This document shows positions 29,717 through 39,268 of a stretch of DNA of 64,000 nt, in pieces. The notes beneath the pieces are model-generated. The model saw only the letters and a list, made by a program, of their open reading frames with translations, had not been told where the DNA came from and ran no database searches. The position numbers were made by a program, and so were the translations under genes. Every line of letters starts with the position of its first letter. The first letter of the stretch is position 1. The DNA comes from an uncultured Barnesiella sp. (GTDB taxonomy: Bacteria > Bacteroidota > Bacteroidia > Bacteroidales > Barnesiellaceae): contig CALUFO010000006.1 of NCBI GenBank assembly GCA_944320015.1, positions 1-64,000 of the forward strand. The letters run 5' to 3'.

Positions 29717-30685
29717 TTATCGCAGTGGGTTGTCGAGGGCGATGTTGTATTTTTTTAGAATGGTCTCGGGGTTGTACGATAGTTTGGCTTCGCGCAATCC
29801 CGGGTCGCCGGCATCGTCCTCGCGGTTGATGAATCTTACGAGGGGAAATCTTTGGGTCATGTATGCGGCATAGAGCATGTTGACGGCTTCGTATGCTCCG
29901 ACAATCTCTTTCCTCGCTTTTTCGATGTGGACAATAAGTGTATCGCCGATAACCTCACCGACCGAGAAGGCCACGATCTTGCCCGATACCCGTAGCGCGC
30001 AACCCTCGAAGTTGAGTTCGCCGTATTCGTGCAATACTTGCAGAACTTTGCTTTCTTCGTAGGCAAAAAGCGGGCTGTCTTTTTGGTAGTCGCGCATATA
30101 GGCATCGAAGAAGCCGATGATTTCGGGAAGATTTTTCGGGGCGATAGCTTCAAATTCGAAATCGGGGTAGGTATTTTTGAATTTGTTTACCCGATTCCGT
30201 TTTTTGTTGAACCGGTGTCCTACCAAAGTGGCCAAATCGGTAGCGTTGTAGAGGTAATCGCCCCAGTCGGGCAACTCGGTGACAGGACAGTTGTATAACC
30301 GTTGTATTTCCAAAGCGGCCGGTTCGGGAACAGCCGATAAGATAAGCGGAACATTGTTCCGGGAGCAGTATGTTCCCAATAGCTGTATGGCGTCGGGTAA
30401 TTTAAGAGCGCCTACCGGTATGGCAAAAGCGGTGTTTTGCAGGTTGTTCTCTTCGCCTCCTTTGATAAAAAGAGTATCGTGGCAGATGCAGTATTCGTAG
30501 CCGAAATAGTCGACCCACATATAAATGCCGCCGATCGAGAAGTCGCAGGTGCGATAGGTCTGGCGGTAGAGAAAAGGAGCTATTTCGGGGAGCGATTCCA
30601 GCGTGATAGGTTTGAAAGAGAGCTCGCATTCGCCCTCTTTGGAGTATATAGGCTCGGGCATAACGCCAAGTCGTGTCGTGTCCAT
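29717..30685 (-). CDS. DUF2156 domain protein (LPG-synthase C-terminal-like)
   Basis: This cytosolic protein of up to 322 residues matches the DUF2156 fold, a tandem GNAT-like architecture related to the aminoacyl-transferase domain of lysyl-phosphatidylglycerol synthases (MprF). Indicators are FKPITLESLPEIAPFLYRQTYRTCDFSIGGIYMW near the start, the HRFNKKRNRVNKFKN basic stretch, and INREDDAGDPGLREAKLSYNPE at the end. It lacks the membrane half of MprF. An alternative start at 30661 (MPEPIYS) would give 314 residues. Role unknown. Confidence 0.78.
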   Translation of the reverse strand: MDTTRLGVMPEPIYSKEGECELSFKPITLESLPEIAPFLYRQTYRTCDFSIGGIYMWVDYFGYEYCICHDTLFIKGGEENNLQNTAFAIPVGALKLPDAIQLLGTYCSRNNVPLILSAVPEPAALEIQRLYNCPVTELPDWGDYLYNATDLATLVGHRFNKKRNRVNKFKNTYPDFEFEAIAPKNLPEIIGFFDAYMRDYQKDSPLFAYEESKVLQVLHEYGELNFEGCALRVSGKIVAFSVGEVIGDTLIVHIEKARKEIVGAYEAVNMLYAAYMTQRFPLVRFINREDDAGDPGLREAKLSYNPETILKKYNIALDNPLR

Positions 30686-30760
30686 ATGGGTTTGAGTCTT
30701 GTATATATTAAAGAAAGTCGGTGGCGCAGCGTCGCGCGGGCTTTATTCTTCTTTGCTGTG

Positions 30761-30768
30761 CAAAAGTA
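30761..30768 (-). promoter_or_regulatory. Possible -7 element for the DUF2156 gene
   Basis: The minus strand reads TACTTTTG (TAnnTTTG), about 76 bp upstream of the gene. No clear -33 box accompanies it. Confidence 0.35.
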
Positions 30769-30896
30769 TATAATTTTTGTAAGTATGTAATTAGAAACAA
30801 TCTATTTTGCTTTTTGATTTCGGAAAATTAAAAATATTCGACTGTCTGGAATATACCGCTTTTTTCTTGGAATCTGCACAATTTGTTATAAAAATA

Positions 30897-30927
30897 TTTC
30901 TATTATTGGAAAAGTGATATATATTTG
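30897..30927 (+). promoter_or_regulatory. Promoter of asnA
   Basis: TTTC (30897-30900, one mismatch to TTTG), 19-bp spacer, then TATATTTG (30920-30927). The asnA start is 50 bp downstream. Confidence 0.6.
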
Positions 30928-30976
30928 CAAATATTTAGCGCTGATTGAATCGTATAATTGATAAAAAACAGACCAG

Positions 30977-32011
30977 ATGTCATTGATTATTCCGCAAAGA
31001 TATAAATTGAAACTGTTGCCCGAAACGACCGAGATGGCTATAAAAATGTTGAAAGACGCTTTTCAAGAACGGCTCGCCAAGGCGCTCAATCTGCGCCGGG
31101 TGACAGCGCCGTTATTTGTCCTTTCCGGTACAGGCCTAAATGACGATTTGAACGGAAGCGAACGTGCGGTGTCGTTTCCCATCGCCGATATGGGAGGCCG
31201 GAAGGCCGAAGTGGTACACTCGCTCGCCAAGTGGAAGCGGGTGAAATTGGGTGCCTACGACATAGCCCCGGGTTTCGGACTTTATACCGATATGAATGCC
31301 ATACGCACCCACGAGGAATTGGATAACCTGCATTCGCTCTATGTCGATCAATGGGATTGGGAGAAAACCATTACTCGTGAAGACCGTAATTTGGAGTATC
31401 TCAAACAGACGGTGAGAAGCATTTATTCCGTTATAAAAGAGTGCGAAAGCCTCATTTATGCCGAGTTCCCGCACATAACCCCCTTGTTGCCCGACGAGAT
31501 TACCTTTATCCACACCGAAGAGCTCCTGCAAGAGTATCCCCATTTGTCGCCCAAAGAGCGGGAGGCCGCGGTCTCTCGCCGGTATGGAGCCGTGTTTCTT
31601 ATCGGGATTGGGCAGCAATTGAGCGACGGCACCCGTCACGATGGCCGCGCACCCGACTATGACGACTGGACAACCCCCAACAGCGACGGCTATTTGGGAT
31701 TGAATGGCGATATAATATTTTGGAACCCGGTCTTGGAGACACCGTTTGAACTTTCGTCGATGGGAATCCGGGTCGACAGAGAAGCCTTGTTGCGACAACT
31801 CGACATTTGTGGATGTCCCGAGCGTGCCCAACTTTCGTTTCACAGGGCGTTGCTCAACGACGAGTTGCCACTCTCGATAGGAGGTGGCATAGGACAGTCG
31901 CGCTTCTCGATGTTTCTCCTGCAAAAAGCCCATATCGGCGAGGTGCAGGCCAGTATTTGGCCCGAGGAGCAGATTGCCGAGTGTGCCCGGCATAATATTC
32001 ATTTGTTGTAA
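30977..32011 (+). CDS. asnA: Aspartate--ammonia ligase
   Basis: AsnA makes asparagine from aspartate, ammonia and ATP; it is structurally related to class II aminoacyl-tRNA synthetases. The 344-residue protein has the diagnostic stretches FVLSGTGLNDDLNGSERAV, LHSLYVDQWDWEK, and the class II motif 3-like GGGIGQSRFSMFLLQKAHIGEVQ near the end. Length is close to the E. coli enzyme (330). It is monocistronic, followed by tRNA-Asp with its own promoter. Confidence 0.97.
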   Translation: MSLIIPQRYKLKLLPETTEMAIKMLKDAFQERLAKALNLRRVTAPLFVLSGTGLNDDLNGSERAVSFPIADMGGRKAEVVHSLAKWKRVKLGAYDIAPGFGLYTDMNAIRTHEELDNLHSLYVDQWDWEKTITREDRNLEYLKQTVRSIYSVIKECESLIYAEFPHITPLLPDEITFIHTEELLQEYPHLSPKEREAAVSRRYGAVFLIGIGQQLSDGTRHDGRAPDYDDWTTPNSDGYLGLNGDIIFWNPVLETPFELSSMGIRVDREALLRQLDICGCPERAQLSFHRALLNDELPLSIGGGIGQSRFSMFLLQKAHIGEVQASIWPEEQIAECARHNIHLL

Positions 32012-32120
32012 TAGATGTCGCTTTGTGTTGGGTATGAGATAGTTCCTTTGCCGACCCCTCGGGAGTGCAAATTTTTATGTGTGTCTTTATGAAGAAATAT
32101 CCTCTTTTTTGAGGTTAAGA

Positions 32121-32152
32121 GTTGCACAATTAAAAAAAACATTCTATCTTTG
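32121..32152 (+). promoter_or_regulatory. Promoter of tRNA-Asp
   Basis: GTTG (32121-32124), 20-bp spacer rich in A, then TATCTTTG (32145-32152). The tRNA begins 19 bp downstream, so the -7 position fits a short 5' leader. Confidence 0.75.
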
Positions 32153-32170
32153 CACTCGCAAAAACAAACT

Positions 32171-32244
32171 GGTGCGGTAGTTCAGCTGGTTAGAATACAT
32201 GCCTGTCACGCATGGGGTCGCGGGTTCGAGTCCCGTCCGCACCG
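32171..32244 (+). tRNA. tRNA-Asp (GTC)
   Basis: Acceptor GGTGCGG pairs with CCGCACC, the anticodon loop is ctGTCac, and T loop TTCGAGT is intact. Discriminator G; CCA is not encoded. No integrase or att-like duplication is seen nearby. Confidence 0.96.
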
Positions 32245-32280
32245 CAATAAACATTGAAAATCAATGTTTTACAAAATAAT

Positions 32281-32322
32281 CACCCGATTTTACACCCAAA
32301 AATGTAAAGTCGGGTGTTTTTT
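32281..32322 (+). terminator. Intrinsic terminator after tRNA-Asp
   Basis: CACCCGATTTTACA pairs with TGTAAAGTCGGGTG (one mismatch) around an 8-nt loop and is followed by six T residues. Confidence 0.93.
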
Positions 32323-32498
32323 GTTTCTTACTTCACCTATACCAAAGTAAAAAGCACAATTTTTTGTTCCTCAATCGGTTTACTATTTTTATAATCTAAA
32401 TCCGTTGTCCCGCTGTTTTATCGACAGAATTTTTCAATGACTGTCAAAATAGATAAGGATAATATCAAAATATACAATTCAAATAGAGATTGGGTTTC

Positions 32499-32506
32499 TA
32501 TTTTTG
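32499..32506 (+). promoter_or_regulatory. -7 element of the rhamnose operon
   Basis: TATTTTTG lies 21 bp upstream of the rhaB ATG. No TTTG is found at the -33 distance, as often seen at promoters that need an AraC-type activator. The untranslated leader would be very short. Confidence 0.55.
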
Positions 32507-32526
32507 TGAAATTAAAATTAATACCC

Positions 32527-34002
32527 ATGAATACTCACCATTATATCGCCGTTGATTTAGGTGCGACCAGCGGACGTACTATCTTAGGAACGATTGATCA
32601 AGAAGGCCTCAAAATAAAAGAGTTGAATCGTTTCCCCAATAAAATGATAGAAGTGGGAGGCCATTATTTCTGGAATATCTTTTCGCTGTATGACTGTATA
32701 AAAGAGGGTTTGTGCGTTGCTGCCCGGGAGAAGGTTGCAATCGATTCGATTGGCATCGACACATGGGGTGTCGATTTTGTTTTCGTGGGCGACGATGGGA
32801 CAATCCTTGGGCTTCCGTATGCCTATCGGGATCCTCATACGTTTGATGCCTCGCAACGTTTTTTTGAGAAAGAGATGTCGCGCGATGAGGTGTATCGTCG
32901 CACGGGGATTCAATTCCTTAATTTCAACAGTTTGTATCAATTGTATGCGTTGAAAGAGAGTTCTTCCTCTTTGTTGAAAGCAGCCTCGAAGGTGTTGTTT
33001 ATTCCCGATGCGTTGTCTTATATGTTGACGGGCAACATGGTTACGGAATATACGATTGCTTCGACATCTCAGTTGCTGGATGTTTACAAACGTGATTTTG
33101 ATAAAGACCTTCTTCAGACTGTCCGGCTGACTGATTCGAATTTCGCTAAAATGGTGATGCCGGGGACTGTCATAGGGACATTGAGGGAGGATATTGCCAA
33201 AGAGGTAGGATTGCCTTGTTTGCCGGTTGTCGCTGTGGCCGGTCATGATACGGCGTCGGCGGTAGCCGCGGTACCGGCGCAGGATAGGAATTTTGCTTAT
33301 CTGAGTTCCGGGACGTGGTCGTTGATGGGCATCGAGGTAGAGTCGCCTATCGTTTCGGAGTCGGCGAATAGAAATAATATCACCAACGAGGGTGGCGTGG
33401 ACGGCTCTATTCGTTTTTTGAAGAATATCACGGGAATGTGGATTTTGGAGCAATGTATCAAAATGTGGAAATTGGAGGGCAAGGACTTCTCGTATCCCGA
33501 GTTGGTGGCGATGGCCGAAAGCGCTCCGGCGTTCGAGCGGTTTATCGACCCCGATGACAGCTCCTTTGTCAATCCTGCGAATATGTTGGAGGCTATCGAT
33601 GCGTATTGCCGGAGGACAAACCAGCCGGTTCCGACGACCGATGCCGAGTATGTGCGTTTGATTTTCGAGAGTCTGGCGATGAAGTACCGCATGGTTCTCG
33701 ATGTGTTCCAGTCGTATGCCGATTTCCCGATTGATCGCCTTCATATTATCGGGGGCGGTTCTCGCAACCGGTTGCTTTCTCAGATGACGGCCAACTCGAT
33801 AGGAAAGAGCGTAGTCGCAGGCCCGGCCGAGGCTACGGCAATTGGGAATATCATGATTCAGGCGTGGTCGAAAGGTGTGGTTTCGTCGCTGAGCGAGATG
33901 CGCAAGATGATCGCCGAGGCCGTGCAAGTAGAGACTTTTATGCCCAGCGATGTAGATCGATGGGATCGTGGATATGCTAAATTCAAAGAACTTATAAAAT
34001 AA
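32527..34002 (+). CDS. rhaB: L-rhamnulokinase
   Basis: Phosphorylates L-rhamnulose to L-rhamnulose 1-phosphate. The 491-residue protein is an FGGY-family sugar kinase: ATP-phosphate loop AVDLGATSGRTILG at the start, GIDTWGVDFVFV, the AGHDTASAVAAVP block, SSGTWSLMGIE, and C-terminal IIGGGSRNRLLSQMTANSIG. The ATG at 32527 is chosen because it puts the ATPase motif at the N-terminus; a longer reading frame runs into the promoter. First gene of the rhamnose operon; 7 bp before rhaA. Confidence 0.95.
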   Translation: MNTHHYIAVDLGATSGRTILGTIDQEGLKIKELNRFPNKMIEVGGHYFWNIFSLYDCIKEGLCVAAREKVAIDSIGIDTWGVDFVFVGDDGTILGLPYAYRDPHTFDASQRFFEKEMSRDEVYRRTGIQFLNFNSLYQLYALKESSSSLLKAASKVLFIPDALSYMLTGNMVTEYTIASTSQLLDVYKRDFDKDLLQTVRLTDSNFAKMVMPGTVIGTLREDIAKEVGLPCLPVVAVAGHDTASAVAAVPAQDRNFAYLSSGTWSLMGIEVESPIVSESANRNNITNEGGVDGSIRFLKNITGMWILEQCIKMWKLEGKDFSYPELVAMAESAPAFERFIDPDDSSFVNPANMLEAIDAYCRRTNQPVPTTDAEYVRLIFESLAMKYRMVLDVFQSYADFPIDRLHIIGGGSRNRLLSQMTANSIGKSVVAGPAEATAIGNIMIQAWSKGVVSSLSEMRKMIAEAVQVETFMPSDVDRWDRGYAKFKELIK

Positions 34003-34009
34003 AACTATT

Positions 34010-35263
34010 ATGAAACGGGAATTAATACAGAAAAAGTATGAAATGGCACGAGACCTCTATGCCGAGTTTGGGGTCGATGTCGACAAAGCATTAGCGGCGC
34101 TTCAACAAATATCGTTGTCTCTGCACTGTTGGCAGACCGACGATGTGTGTGGTTTTGAATCGTCGGACGGTGTATTGACGGGCGGAATACAAACGACGGG
34201 AAACTATCCGGGAAAGGCTCGGAATATCGACGAGGTGAGAGCCGATATTGAGAAAGTGAAAACGTTGGTTCCCGGTAAGCACCGGTTGAGCTTGCATGCG
34301 ATTTATGGCGATTTCGGCGGCAAGAAGGTGGATCGTGACCAAATTGAGCCGATTCATTTCCAAAGTTGGATAGACTGGGCGAAGGCAAACGATATGAAGC
34401 TCGATTTTAACAGCACGAGTTTCTCGCACCCGAAGAGTGGGAATCTTACTTTGTCGAACAGAGACAAGGGGATTCGCGACTTTTGGATAGAGCATACGAT
34501 TCGCAGCCGTCGCATTGCCGACGAGATGGGCCGTCAATTGGGCGACAAGGCTTGCCACAACCTGTGGATTCACGATGGTTCGAAAGATATTACGGTAGAT
34601 CGTTACTATTATCGTTCCTTGCTGAAAGATTCGTTGGATCAGATTTTCGCACACAAGTTTGAGCATGTGAAAGATGCGGTTGAGAGCAAGGTGTTTGGCA
34701 TCGGATTGGAGAGTTTTACGGTGGGTTCGCATGAGTTCTATATGGGCTATGCTTTGGAGAATAAGTTGATGGCCACGTTGGATATGGGGCATTTTCACCC
34801 GACAGAAGAGACTTATGACAAAATATCGTCGCTGTTGTTGTACTCACCCGAAATTCTGCTTCATGTGAGCCGTCCTGTAAGATGGGATAGCGACCATGTG
34901 GTTATTCTGAACGACTCGGTGCAGATGCTTGCACAGGAGATTGTGTGGGCCAACGCACTCGGCCGTGTAAATATCGGTTTGGATTATTTCGATGCTTCGA
35001 TCAATCGCATCGGCGCCTATGTCGTGGGTATCCGGGCTACGCAAAAAGCCTTCTTGCAAGCGTTGTTGTCGCCTATCGATAAGCTACGCGAATATGAGGC
35101 TAAGGATCAGCTTTTCGAGCGCTTGGCTTTGCTGGAAGAGATGAAGTCGCTGCCGTGGAACGATGTGTATAACTATTTCTGCATGATCAACAATGTGCCT
35201 GTCGCCGAGGAGTATATTACCGAAGTGGAGGCTTATGAACGGGATATAACGTCAAAACGATAG
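34010..35263 (+). CDS. rhaA: L-rhamnose isomerase
   Basis: Converts L-rhamnose to L-rhamnulose, a Mn/Zn-dependent TIM-barrel enzyme. The 417-residue length matches the family (E. coli 419). Typical blocks are LSLHCWQTDDVCGFE, GGIQTTGNYPGKARN, LDFNSTSFSHPKSGN, NLWIHDGSKD and LDMGHFHPTE, which carry the metal ligands. It is in the middle of the operon between kinase and transporter. Confidence 0.97.
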   Translation: MKRELIQKKYEMARDLYAEFGVDVDKALAALQQISLSLHCWQTDDVCGFESSDGVLTGGIQTTGNYPGKARNIDEVRADIEKVKTLVPGKHRLSLHAIYGDFGGKKVDRDQIEPIHFQSWIDWAKANDMKLDFNSTSFSHPKSGNLTLSNRDKGIRDFWIEHTIRSRRIADEMGRQLGDKACHNLWIHDGSKDITVDRYYYRSLLKDSLDQIFAHKFEHVKDAVESKVFGIGLESFTVGSHEFYMGYALENKLMATLDMGHFHPTEETYDKISSLLLYSPEILLHVSRPVRWDSDHVVILNDSVQMLAQEIVWANALGRVNIGLDYFDASINRIGAYVVGIRATQKAFLQALLSPIDKLREYEAKDQLFERLALLEEMKSLPWNDVYNYFCMINNVPVAEEYITEVEAYERDITSKR

Positions 35264-35270
35264 GTGCCTT

Positions 35271-36296
35271 ATGGAAGTATTAATCGGCTTGTTGATCATA
35301 GCGATTGGTAGCTTTGGACAATCGAGTTCCTATGTGCCTATCAAGAAAGTCAAGAGTTGGAGCTGGGAGAGTTTCTGGTTGGTTCAAGGTATATTTGCGT
35401 GGATTGTATTCCCGGCAGCCGGAATGGTCGTAGCCTTGCCCCAAGGAGCCGATTTGGGTTCTCTGCTGGGCAGTGGCGGCGCGGTAATGTCGGTTGTTTA
35501 TGGTGTTCTTTGGGGTATCGGAGGTTTGACTTTCGGGTTGAGCATGCGTTATCTCGGAGTCGCTTTGGGACAGTCGGTCTCGTTAGGGACATGTTCGGCA
35601 TTCGGGACATTGTTCCCGGCTCTTTTTGCAGGGACCGACTTGCTTTCGGGTAGCGGATTGATACTGCTGATAGGAGTCATGATTACGTTGGCGGGCATTG
35701 CCGTGATAGGATATGCCGGAACTTTACGCTCGCGTAATATGTCGGAAGAGGAGAAACAGAAGGCGATAAAAGATTTTGCGTTGACCAAGGGCTTGCTGGT
35801 CGCCTTGTTGGCGGGTGTGATGAGCGCTTGCTTCGCTTTGGGCTTGGATGCCGGTAGCCCCATCAAGAATGCGCTTGTCGCTCAGGGTGCGACTCCATTG
35901 TTTGCCGGGTTGCCGGTAATATTCTTGGTGACGTTGGGAGGTTTCTTGACTAATGCCGCCTATTGTATTTTCCAGAACATCAAGAACAAGACGGGAAAAG
36001 AGTATTTCAGCGTTGACTCATCGACCCTGTTGAACAATGTGCTGTTTTGTGCGTTGGCGGGATTGTTGTGGTACTCGCAGTTCTTCGGGCTGGAATTGGG
36101 TAAAACCTTCCTTGTTTCTTCGCCGATTCTGCTGGCGTTCTCGTGGAGCATATTGATGTCGTTGAATGTAGTTTTTTCAAATGTATGGGGTATTTTGTTG
36201 AAAGAGTGGAAAGGGTGTTCCCGAGGGACAATATCGGTGTTGTTGCTGGGATTGCTCATTTTGGTCTTCTCGATATTTTTCCCTTCGATAGTTTAA
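35271..36296 (+). CDS. rhaT: L-rhamnose/proton symporter
   Basis: An inner-membrane L-rhamnose importer. The 341-residue protein has about ten hydrophobic helices and the RhaT-type opening QSSSYVPIKKVKSWSWESFWLVQGIFAWIVFP, with LGVALGQSVSLGTCSAFGTLFPAL in the middle. The DMT-superfamily relatives are generally shorter. Its position between rhaA and rhaD supports the assignment. Confidence 0.95.
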   Translation: MEVLIGLLIIAIGSFGQSSSYVPIKKVKSWSWESFWLVQGIFAWIVFPAAGMVVALPQGADLGSLLGSGGAVMSVVYGVLWGIGGLTFGLSMRYLGVALGQSVSLGTCSAFGTLFPALFAGTDLLSGSGLILLIGVMITLAGIAVIGYAGTLRSRNMSEEEKQKAIKDFALTKGLLVALLAGVMSACFALGLDAGSPIKNALVAQGATPLFAGLPVIFLVTLGGFLTNAAYCIFQNIKNKTGKEYFSVDSSTLLNNVLFCALAGLLWYSQFFGLELGKTFLVSSPILLAFSWSILMSLNVVFSNVWGILLKEWKGCSRGTISVLLLGLLILVFSIFFPSIV

Positions 36297-36306
36297 ATGG
36301 TAAGAT

Positions 36307-37098
36307 ATGAAATATAACGAAAAAATAGAAATGGTGTTGTCACAGGTCGCCGAGGTTGCTGGCTATCTGTGGGAAAAAGGTTGGGCCGAGCGGAATGGAG
36401 GAAACATTTCGTACAACATAACCGAATATGTCGATGATGATATTCGTGCTTTGTTGGCCATCAGTGAGAAAATAGAATTGCCCGAGCCGATGAATGCTCT
36501 CAAAGGAAGCTATTTTGTCGTGACGGGAACCGGGAAGAGAATGAGGTATGTAAATAGGAATTTGATGGACAATGCCTCGATTATTCGCATTTCCCCGGAC
36601 GGAACCTATTATGAAATCGTTGCCGAGAAGAATATTCGACCTACCTCCGAATTGCCTTCTCATTTGCTCATTCACAACTATTTGATAGAGAAAGGAAGAA
36701 AAGAGAGAGCGGTCATTCATACACACCCCATAGAACTGGTGGCGATGACGCATCACACGCCTTTCTTACAAAAAGACGTGTTGTCCAAACTGTTGTGGAG
36801 CATGATTCCCGAGACTCGTGCGTTTTGCCCCAAAGGGGTGGGCATTGTGCCGTATGCTTTGCCCGGGTCGATACTTTTGGCGAAAGAGACTATCAAGCTA
36901 CTCGATGAGTATGATGTGGTTCTGTGGGAGAAACACGGAGCGTTGGCAATCGGCGAAGATTTGATAGAACCGTTCGATATGATCGATACGTTGTCCAAGT
37001 CGGCCAAAATCTACGAATCGGCCTGTTCGATGGGCTTTGTTCCGAAAGGTATGAGCGACGAGCAAATGGACGAGTTGAAACGTGTGTTTAATCTGTAA
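36307..37098 (+). CDS. rhaD: Rhamnulose-1-phosphate aldolase
   Basis: A class II zinc aldolase that splits L-rhamnulose 1-phosphate into dihydroxyacetone phosphate and L-lactaldehyde. The 263-residue protein has the aldolase II fold: ERNGGNISYNI near residues 28-38, the zinc histidines in VIHTHPIELVAM, and a distal His in EKHGALAIG. It lies 10 bp after rhaT and 12 bp before the lactaldehyde reductase. Confidence 0.95.
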   Translation: MKYNEKIEMVLSQVAEVAGYLWEKGWAERNGGNISYNITEYVDDDIRALLAISEKIELPEPMNALKGSYFVVTGTGKRMRYVNRNLMDNASIIRISPDGTYYEIVAEKNIRPTSELPSHLLIHNYLIEKGRKERAVIHTHPIELVAMTHHTPFLQKDVLSKLLWSMIPETRAFCPKGVGIVPYALPGSILLAKETIKLLDEYDVVLWEKHGALAIGEDLIEPFDMIDTLSKSAKIYESACSMGFVPKGMSDEQMDELKRVFNL

Positions 37099-37110
37099 AA
37101 ATCAAAACGT

Positions 37111-38262
37111 ATGCAAAGGATAGTATTAAATGAGATGTCTTATTTCGGCGCGGGTTCCAGAACTGTTTTGCCGGAAGAGATCAAACGGAGGGGATATACC
37201 TCGGTTTTGTTGGTTTCCGATAAGGACTTGGTTCGATTTGGAATTGTAGAAAAGATAACGTCGTTGCTGGAAGAGGCCGGTATTAAATATCGGTTGTTTA
37301 CCGAGATAAAACAAAACCCGACAGTTACCAATGTGCAAGACGGTCTGGCCGTGATGAAAGAATGCGGTGCCGATGTGATTGTAGCTTTGGGTGGCGGCTC
37401 GGCCATAGATACGGCGAAAGCGATAGGGATTATATCGAACAATCCCGATTTCTCTGATGTCGTGTCGTTGGAGGGTGTCGCCGGGACGACGAAGAAAAGT
37501 ATGCCGATTATCGCCTTGCCGACGACCGCAGGTACCGCGGCGGAGGTGACTATCAACTATGTCATTACCGATGAGAAAAATGCCAAAAAGATGGTATGTG
37601 TCGACCCGAAAGATATTCCCGTACTTGCGATTGTCGATGCCGAGTTGATGTCGTCGATGCCGAAAGGCTTGACGGCCGCCACGGGAATGGATGCGCTCAC
37701 GCATGCCATCGAGGGTTATATCACTTTGGGCGCATGGGATTTGACCAATATGTTCCATTTGGAGGCTATAAAAATGATTGCCCGGTATTTGCCTCTTGCC
37801 GTGGCCGATGGCTCCAATATGGAAGCCCGTGAGAAAATGGCTTTGGCACAATATGTGGCAGGTATGGGATTCTCCAACGTAGGATTGGGGCTGGTGCATG
37901 GAATGGCCCACCCGTTGGGCGCCATGTTTGACATTCCCCACGGGGTGGCCAATGCGCTCTTGTTGCCGTATGTCATGCAGTACAATATGGAATCGTCGAT
38001 GGAGAAATATGCCGATATAGCCGTTGCGATGGGTGTAGATGTGCAGTCCCTTTCTTTAAGGGAGAAGGCACAGGCCGCCGTCGATGCCGTGCGTAAACTG
38101 GCTATTGAGGTGAATATCCCGCAAAAATTGTCGATGCTGGGTGTCGACAAAACCGCTTTGCCGGCTCTCGCAAAAGCTGCTTTGGTCGATGTGTGTACGC
38201 CCGGAAATCCCCGTAAAGTGGAGCTGTCGGATATACAGGCGCTCTATGAGCAGGCATTTTAA
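37111..38262 (+). CDS. fucO: Lactaldehyde reductase (L-1,2-propanediol oxidoreductase)
   Basis: A group III iron-dependent alcohol dehydrogenase that reduces the L-lactaldehyde made by the aldolase to L-1,2-propanediol under anaerobic conditions. The 383-residue protein has the NAD-binding GGGSAIDTAKA, PTTAGTAAEVT, and the iron-site histidines in GLVHGMAHPLGAMFDIPHGVANA. Last gene of the rhamnose operon; followed by hairpins. Confidence 0.95.
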   Translation: MQRIVLNEMSYFGAGSRTVLPEEIKRRGYTSVLLVSDKDLVRFGIVEKITSLLEEAGIKYRLFTEIKQNPTVTNVQDGLAVMKECGADVIVALGGGSAIDTAKAIGIISNNPDFSDVVSLEGVAGTTKKSMPIIALPTTAGTAAEVTINYVITDEKNAKKMVCVDPKDIPVLAIVDAELMSSMPKGLTAATGMDALTHAIEGYITLGAWDLTNMFHLEAIKMIARYLPLAVADGSNMEAREKMALAQYVAGMGFSNVGLGLVHGMAHPLGAMFDIPHGVANALLLPYVMQYNMESSMEKYADIAVAMGVDVQSLSLREKAQAAVDAVRKLAIEVNIPQKLSMLGVDKTALPALAKAALVDVCTPGNPRKVELSDIQALYEQAF

Positions 38263-38269
38263 CGACAGA

Positions 38270-38340
38270 CAATCGCTCTCTGAGCGATTGCGCTCGAAGA
38301 AGAGTTTAGAGCCGGCTTCCTATTGAGGGGAGCCGGCTCT
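38270..38340. terminator. Two hairpins in the fucO-regulator gap
   Basis: CAATCGCT/AGCGATTG (38270-38290, 8 bp) is followed by AGAGCCGGCT/AGCCGGCTCT (38308-38340, 10 bp, 13-nt loop). The gene pair converges here, so the second hairpin probably stops transcription from both sides. T runs are weak. Confidence 0.7.
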
Positions 38341-38368
38341 GCTTATTGTAACAGAGAGCATGTGCTTT

Positions 38369-39262
38369 TTAGAGTTTGAATTTCTCGCGATATTCCGAGG
38401 CGGTGAATTTTTCTCTCGATTTGAAAAATGTGCAAAAATGGCTCACACTTTCAAATCCCAAATCGTAGGCAATTTCAGAAATATTTAAATTGGAGTTTGT
38501 CAGCAGCTCTTTGGCTCGGTTGAGCTTCATCTGTAACAGATATTGAGCGGGAGAAATACCGGTATATTCCTTGAACGCCCGTCGAAACCATGTGTAGCTG
38601 AGATTCAGGTCTGTTGCGAGAGTCTCGAGCGAAAGCGGTTTGTTCACATTCTCTCTCATGATTTTTCGAGCTTGATTGATTTTCTCGACAATGGGATTGC
38701 TCTCGTATAATTTGTTGTTGTGCTTGTAAATGACATAACCCAAAATGTGCAAGACGATGCTCGACACCAAAATTTGGAACCCGGTTTTTTCCTGCTCGGT
38801 TTCCCGGATCATTTCTTGGTAGCAATTCTCGATACCCACGCTGTACCCGATATTCAAAATCGGTTGATTGGGTGAGAAAAATCCATGTTGCACACGTCGG
38901 TCTATAGTCGGGCCTTTGAATCCCACCCAATACTCCGACCAACCGGTGTTGGCATCGGGAGCGTAACAGTGCCATTCGCCGGGAAATAGGAAGAGGATAT
39001 TCCCGGCTTTTACTCGGGTGCGTTTACAGTTTGTCGATTCGAAATATCCCTCGCCCCGGGTGATGTAGATAAGTTGATATTCGTCGAGGATACGTCCCCG
39101 TTTTACCGATTGGTAATTGTTGGGGTGTGAGCCTATGGGGTATTTTCCGTGGGGATCGATAATTTGCATTCCCACGGTAGTGCATATGATTCCCCACTTC
39201 TTGTCGTTCTCGGTCGTCGTCAGGTAGTGGGATTTGAAATAACTGCCTCCTTTATATTGCAT
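38369..39262 (-). CDS. AraC family transcriptional regulator
   Basis: Likely the L-rhamnose-responsive activator of the adjoining operon. The 297-residue protein has an N-terminal cupin sensor (YQLIYITRGEGYFES, GNILFLFPGEWHCYAPD) and a C-terminal double HTH (SLETLATDLNLSYTWFRRAFKEYTGISPAQYLLQMKLNRAKELL and ISEIAYDLGFESVSHFCTFFKSREKFTASEYR). The function is inferred from position: it converges on the rhamnose operon and lies 6 bp after the DUF4886 gene. Confidence 0.93.
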   Translation of the reverse strand: MQYKGGSYFKSHYLTTTENDKKWGIICTTVGMQIIDPHGKYPIGSHPNNYQSVKRGRILDEYQLIYITRGEGYFESTNCKRTRVKAGNILFLFPGEWHCYAPDANTGWSEYWVGFKGPTIDRRVQHGFFSPNQPILNIGYSVGIENCYQEMIRETEQEKTGFQILVSSIVLHILGYVIYKHNNKLYESNPIVEKINQARKIMRENVNKPLSLETLATDLNLSYTWFRRAFKEYTGISPAQYLLQMKLNRAKELLTNSNLNISEIAYDLGFESVSHFCTFFKSREKFTASEYREKFKL

Positions 39263-39268
39263 CGAACC

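Noticed and set aside
32171..32322. tRNA-Asp as integration site of a mobile island carrying the rhamnose genes
   Set aside because: No integrase, no second copy of the tRNA 3' end was seen downstream, and the rhamnose operon has ordinary codon use.
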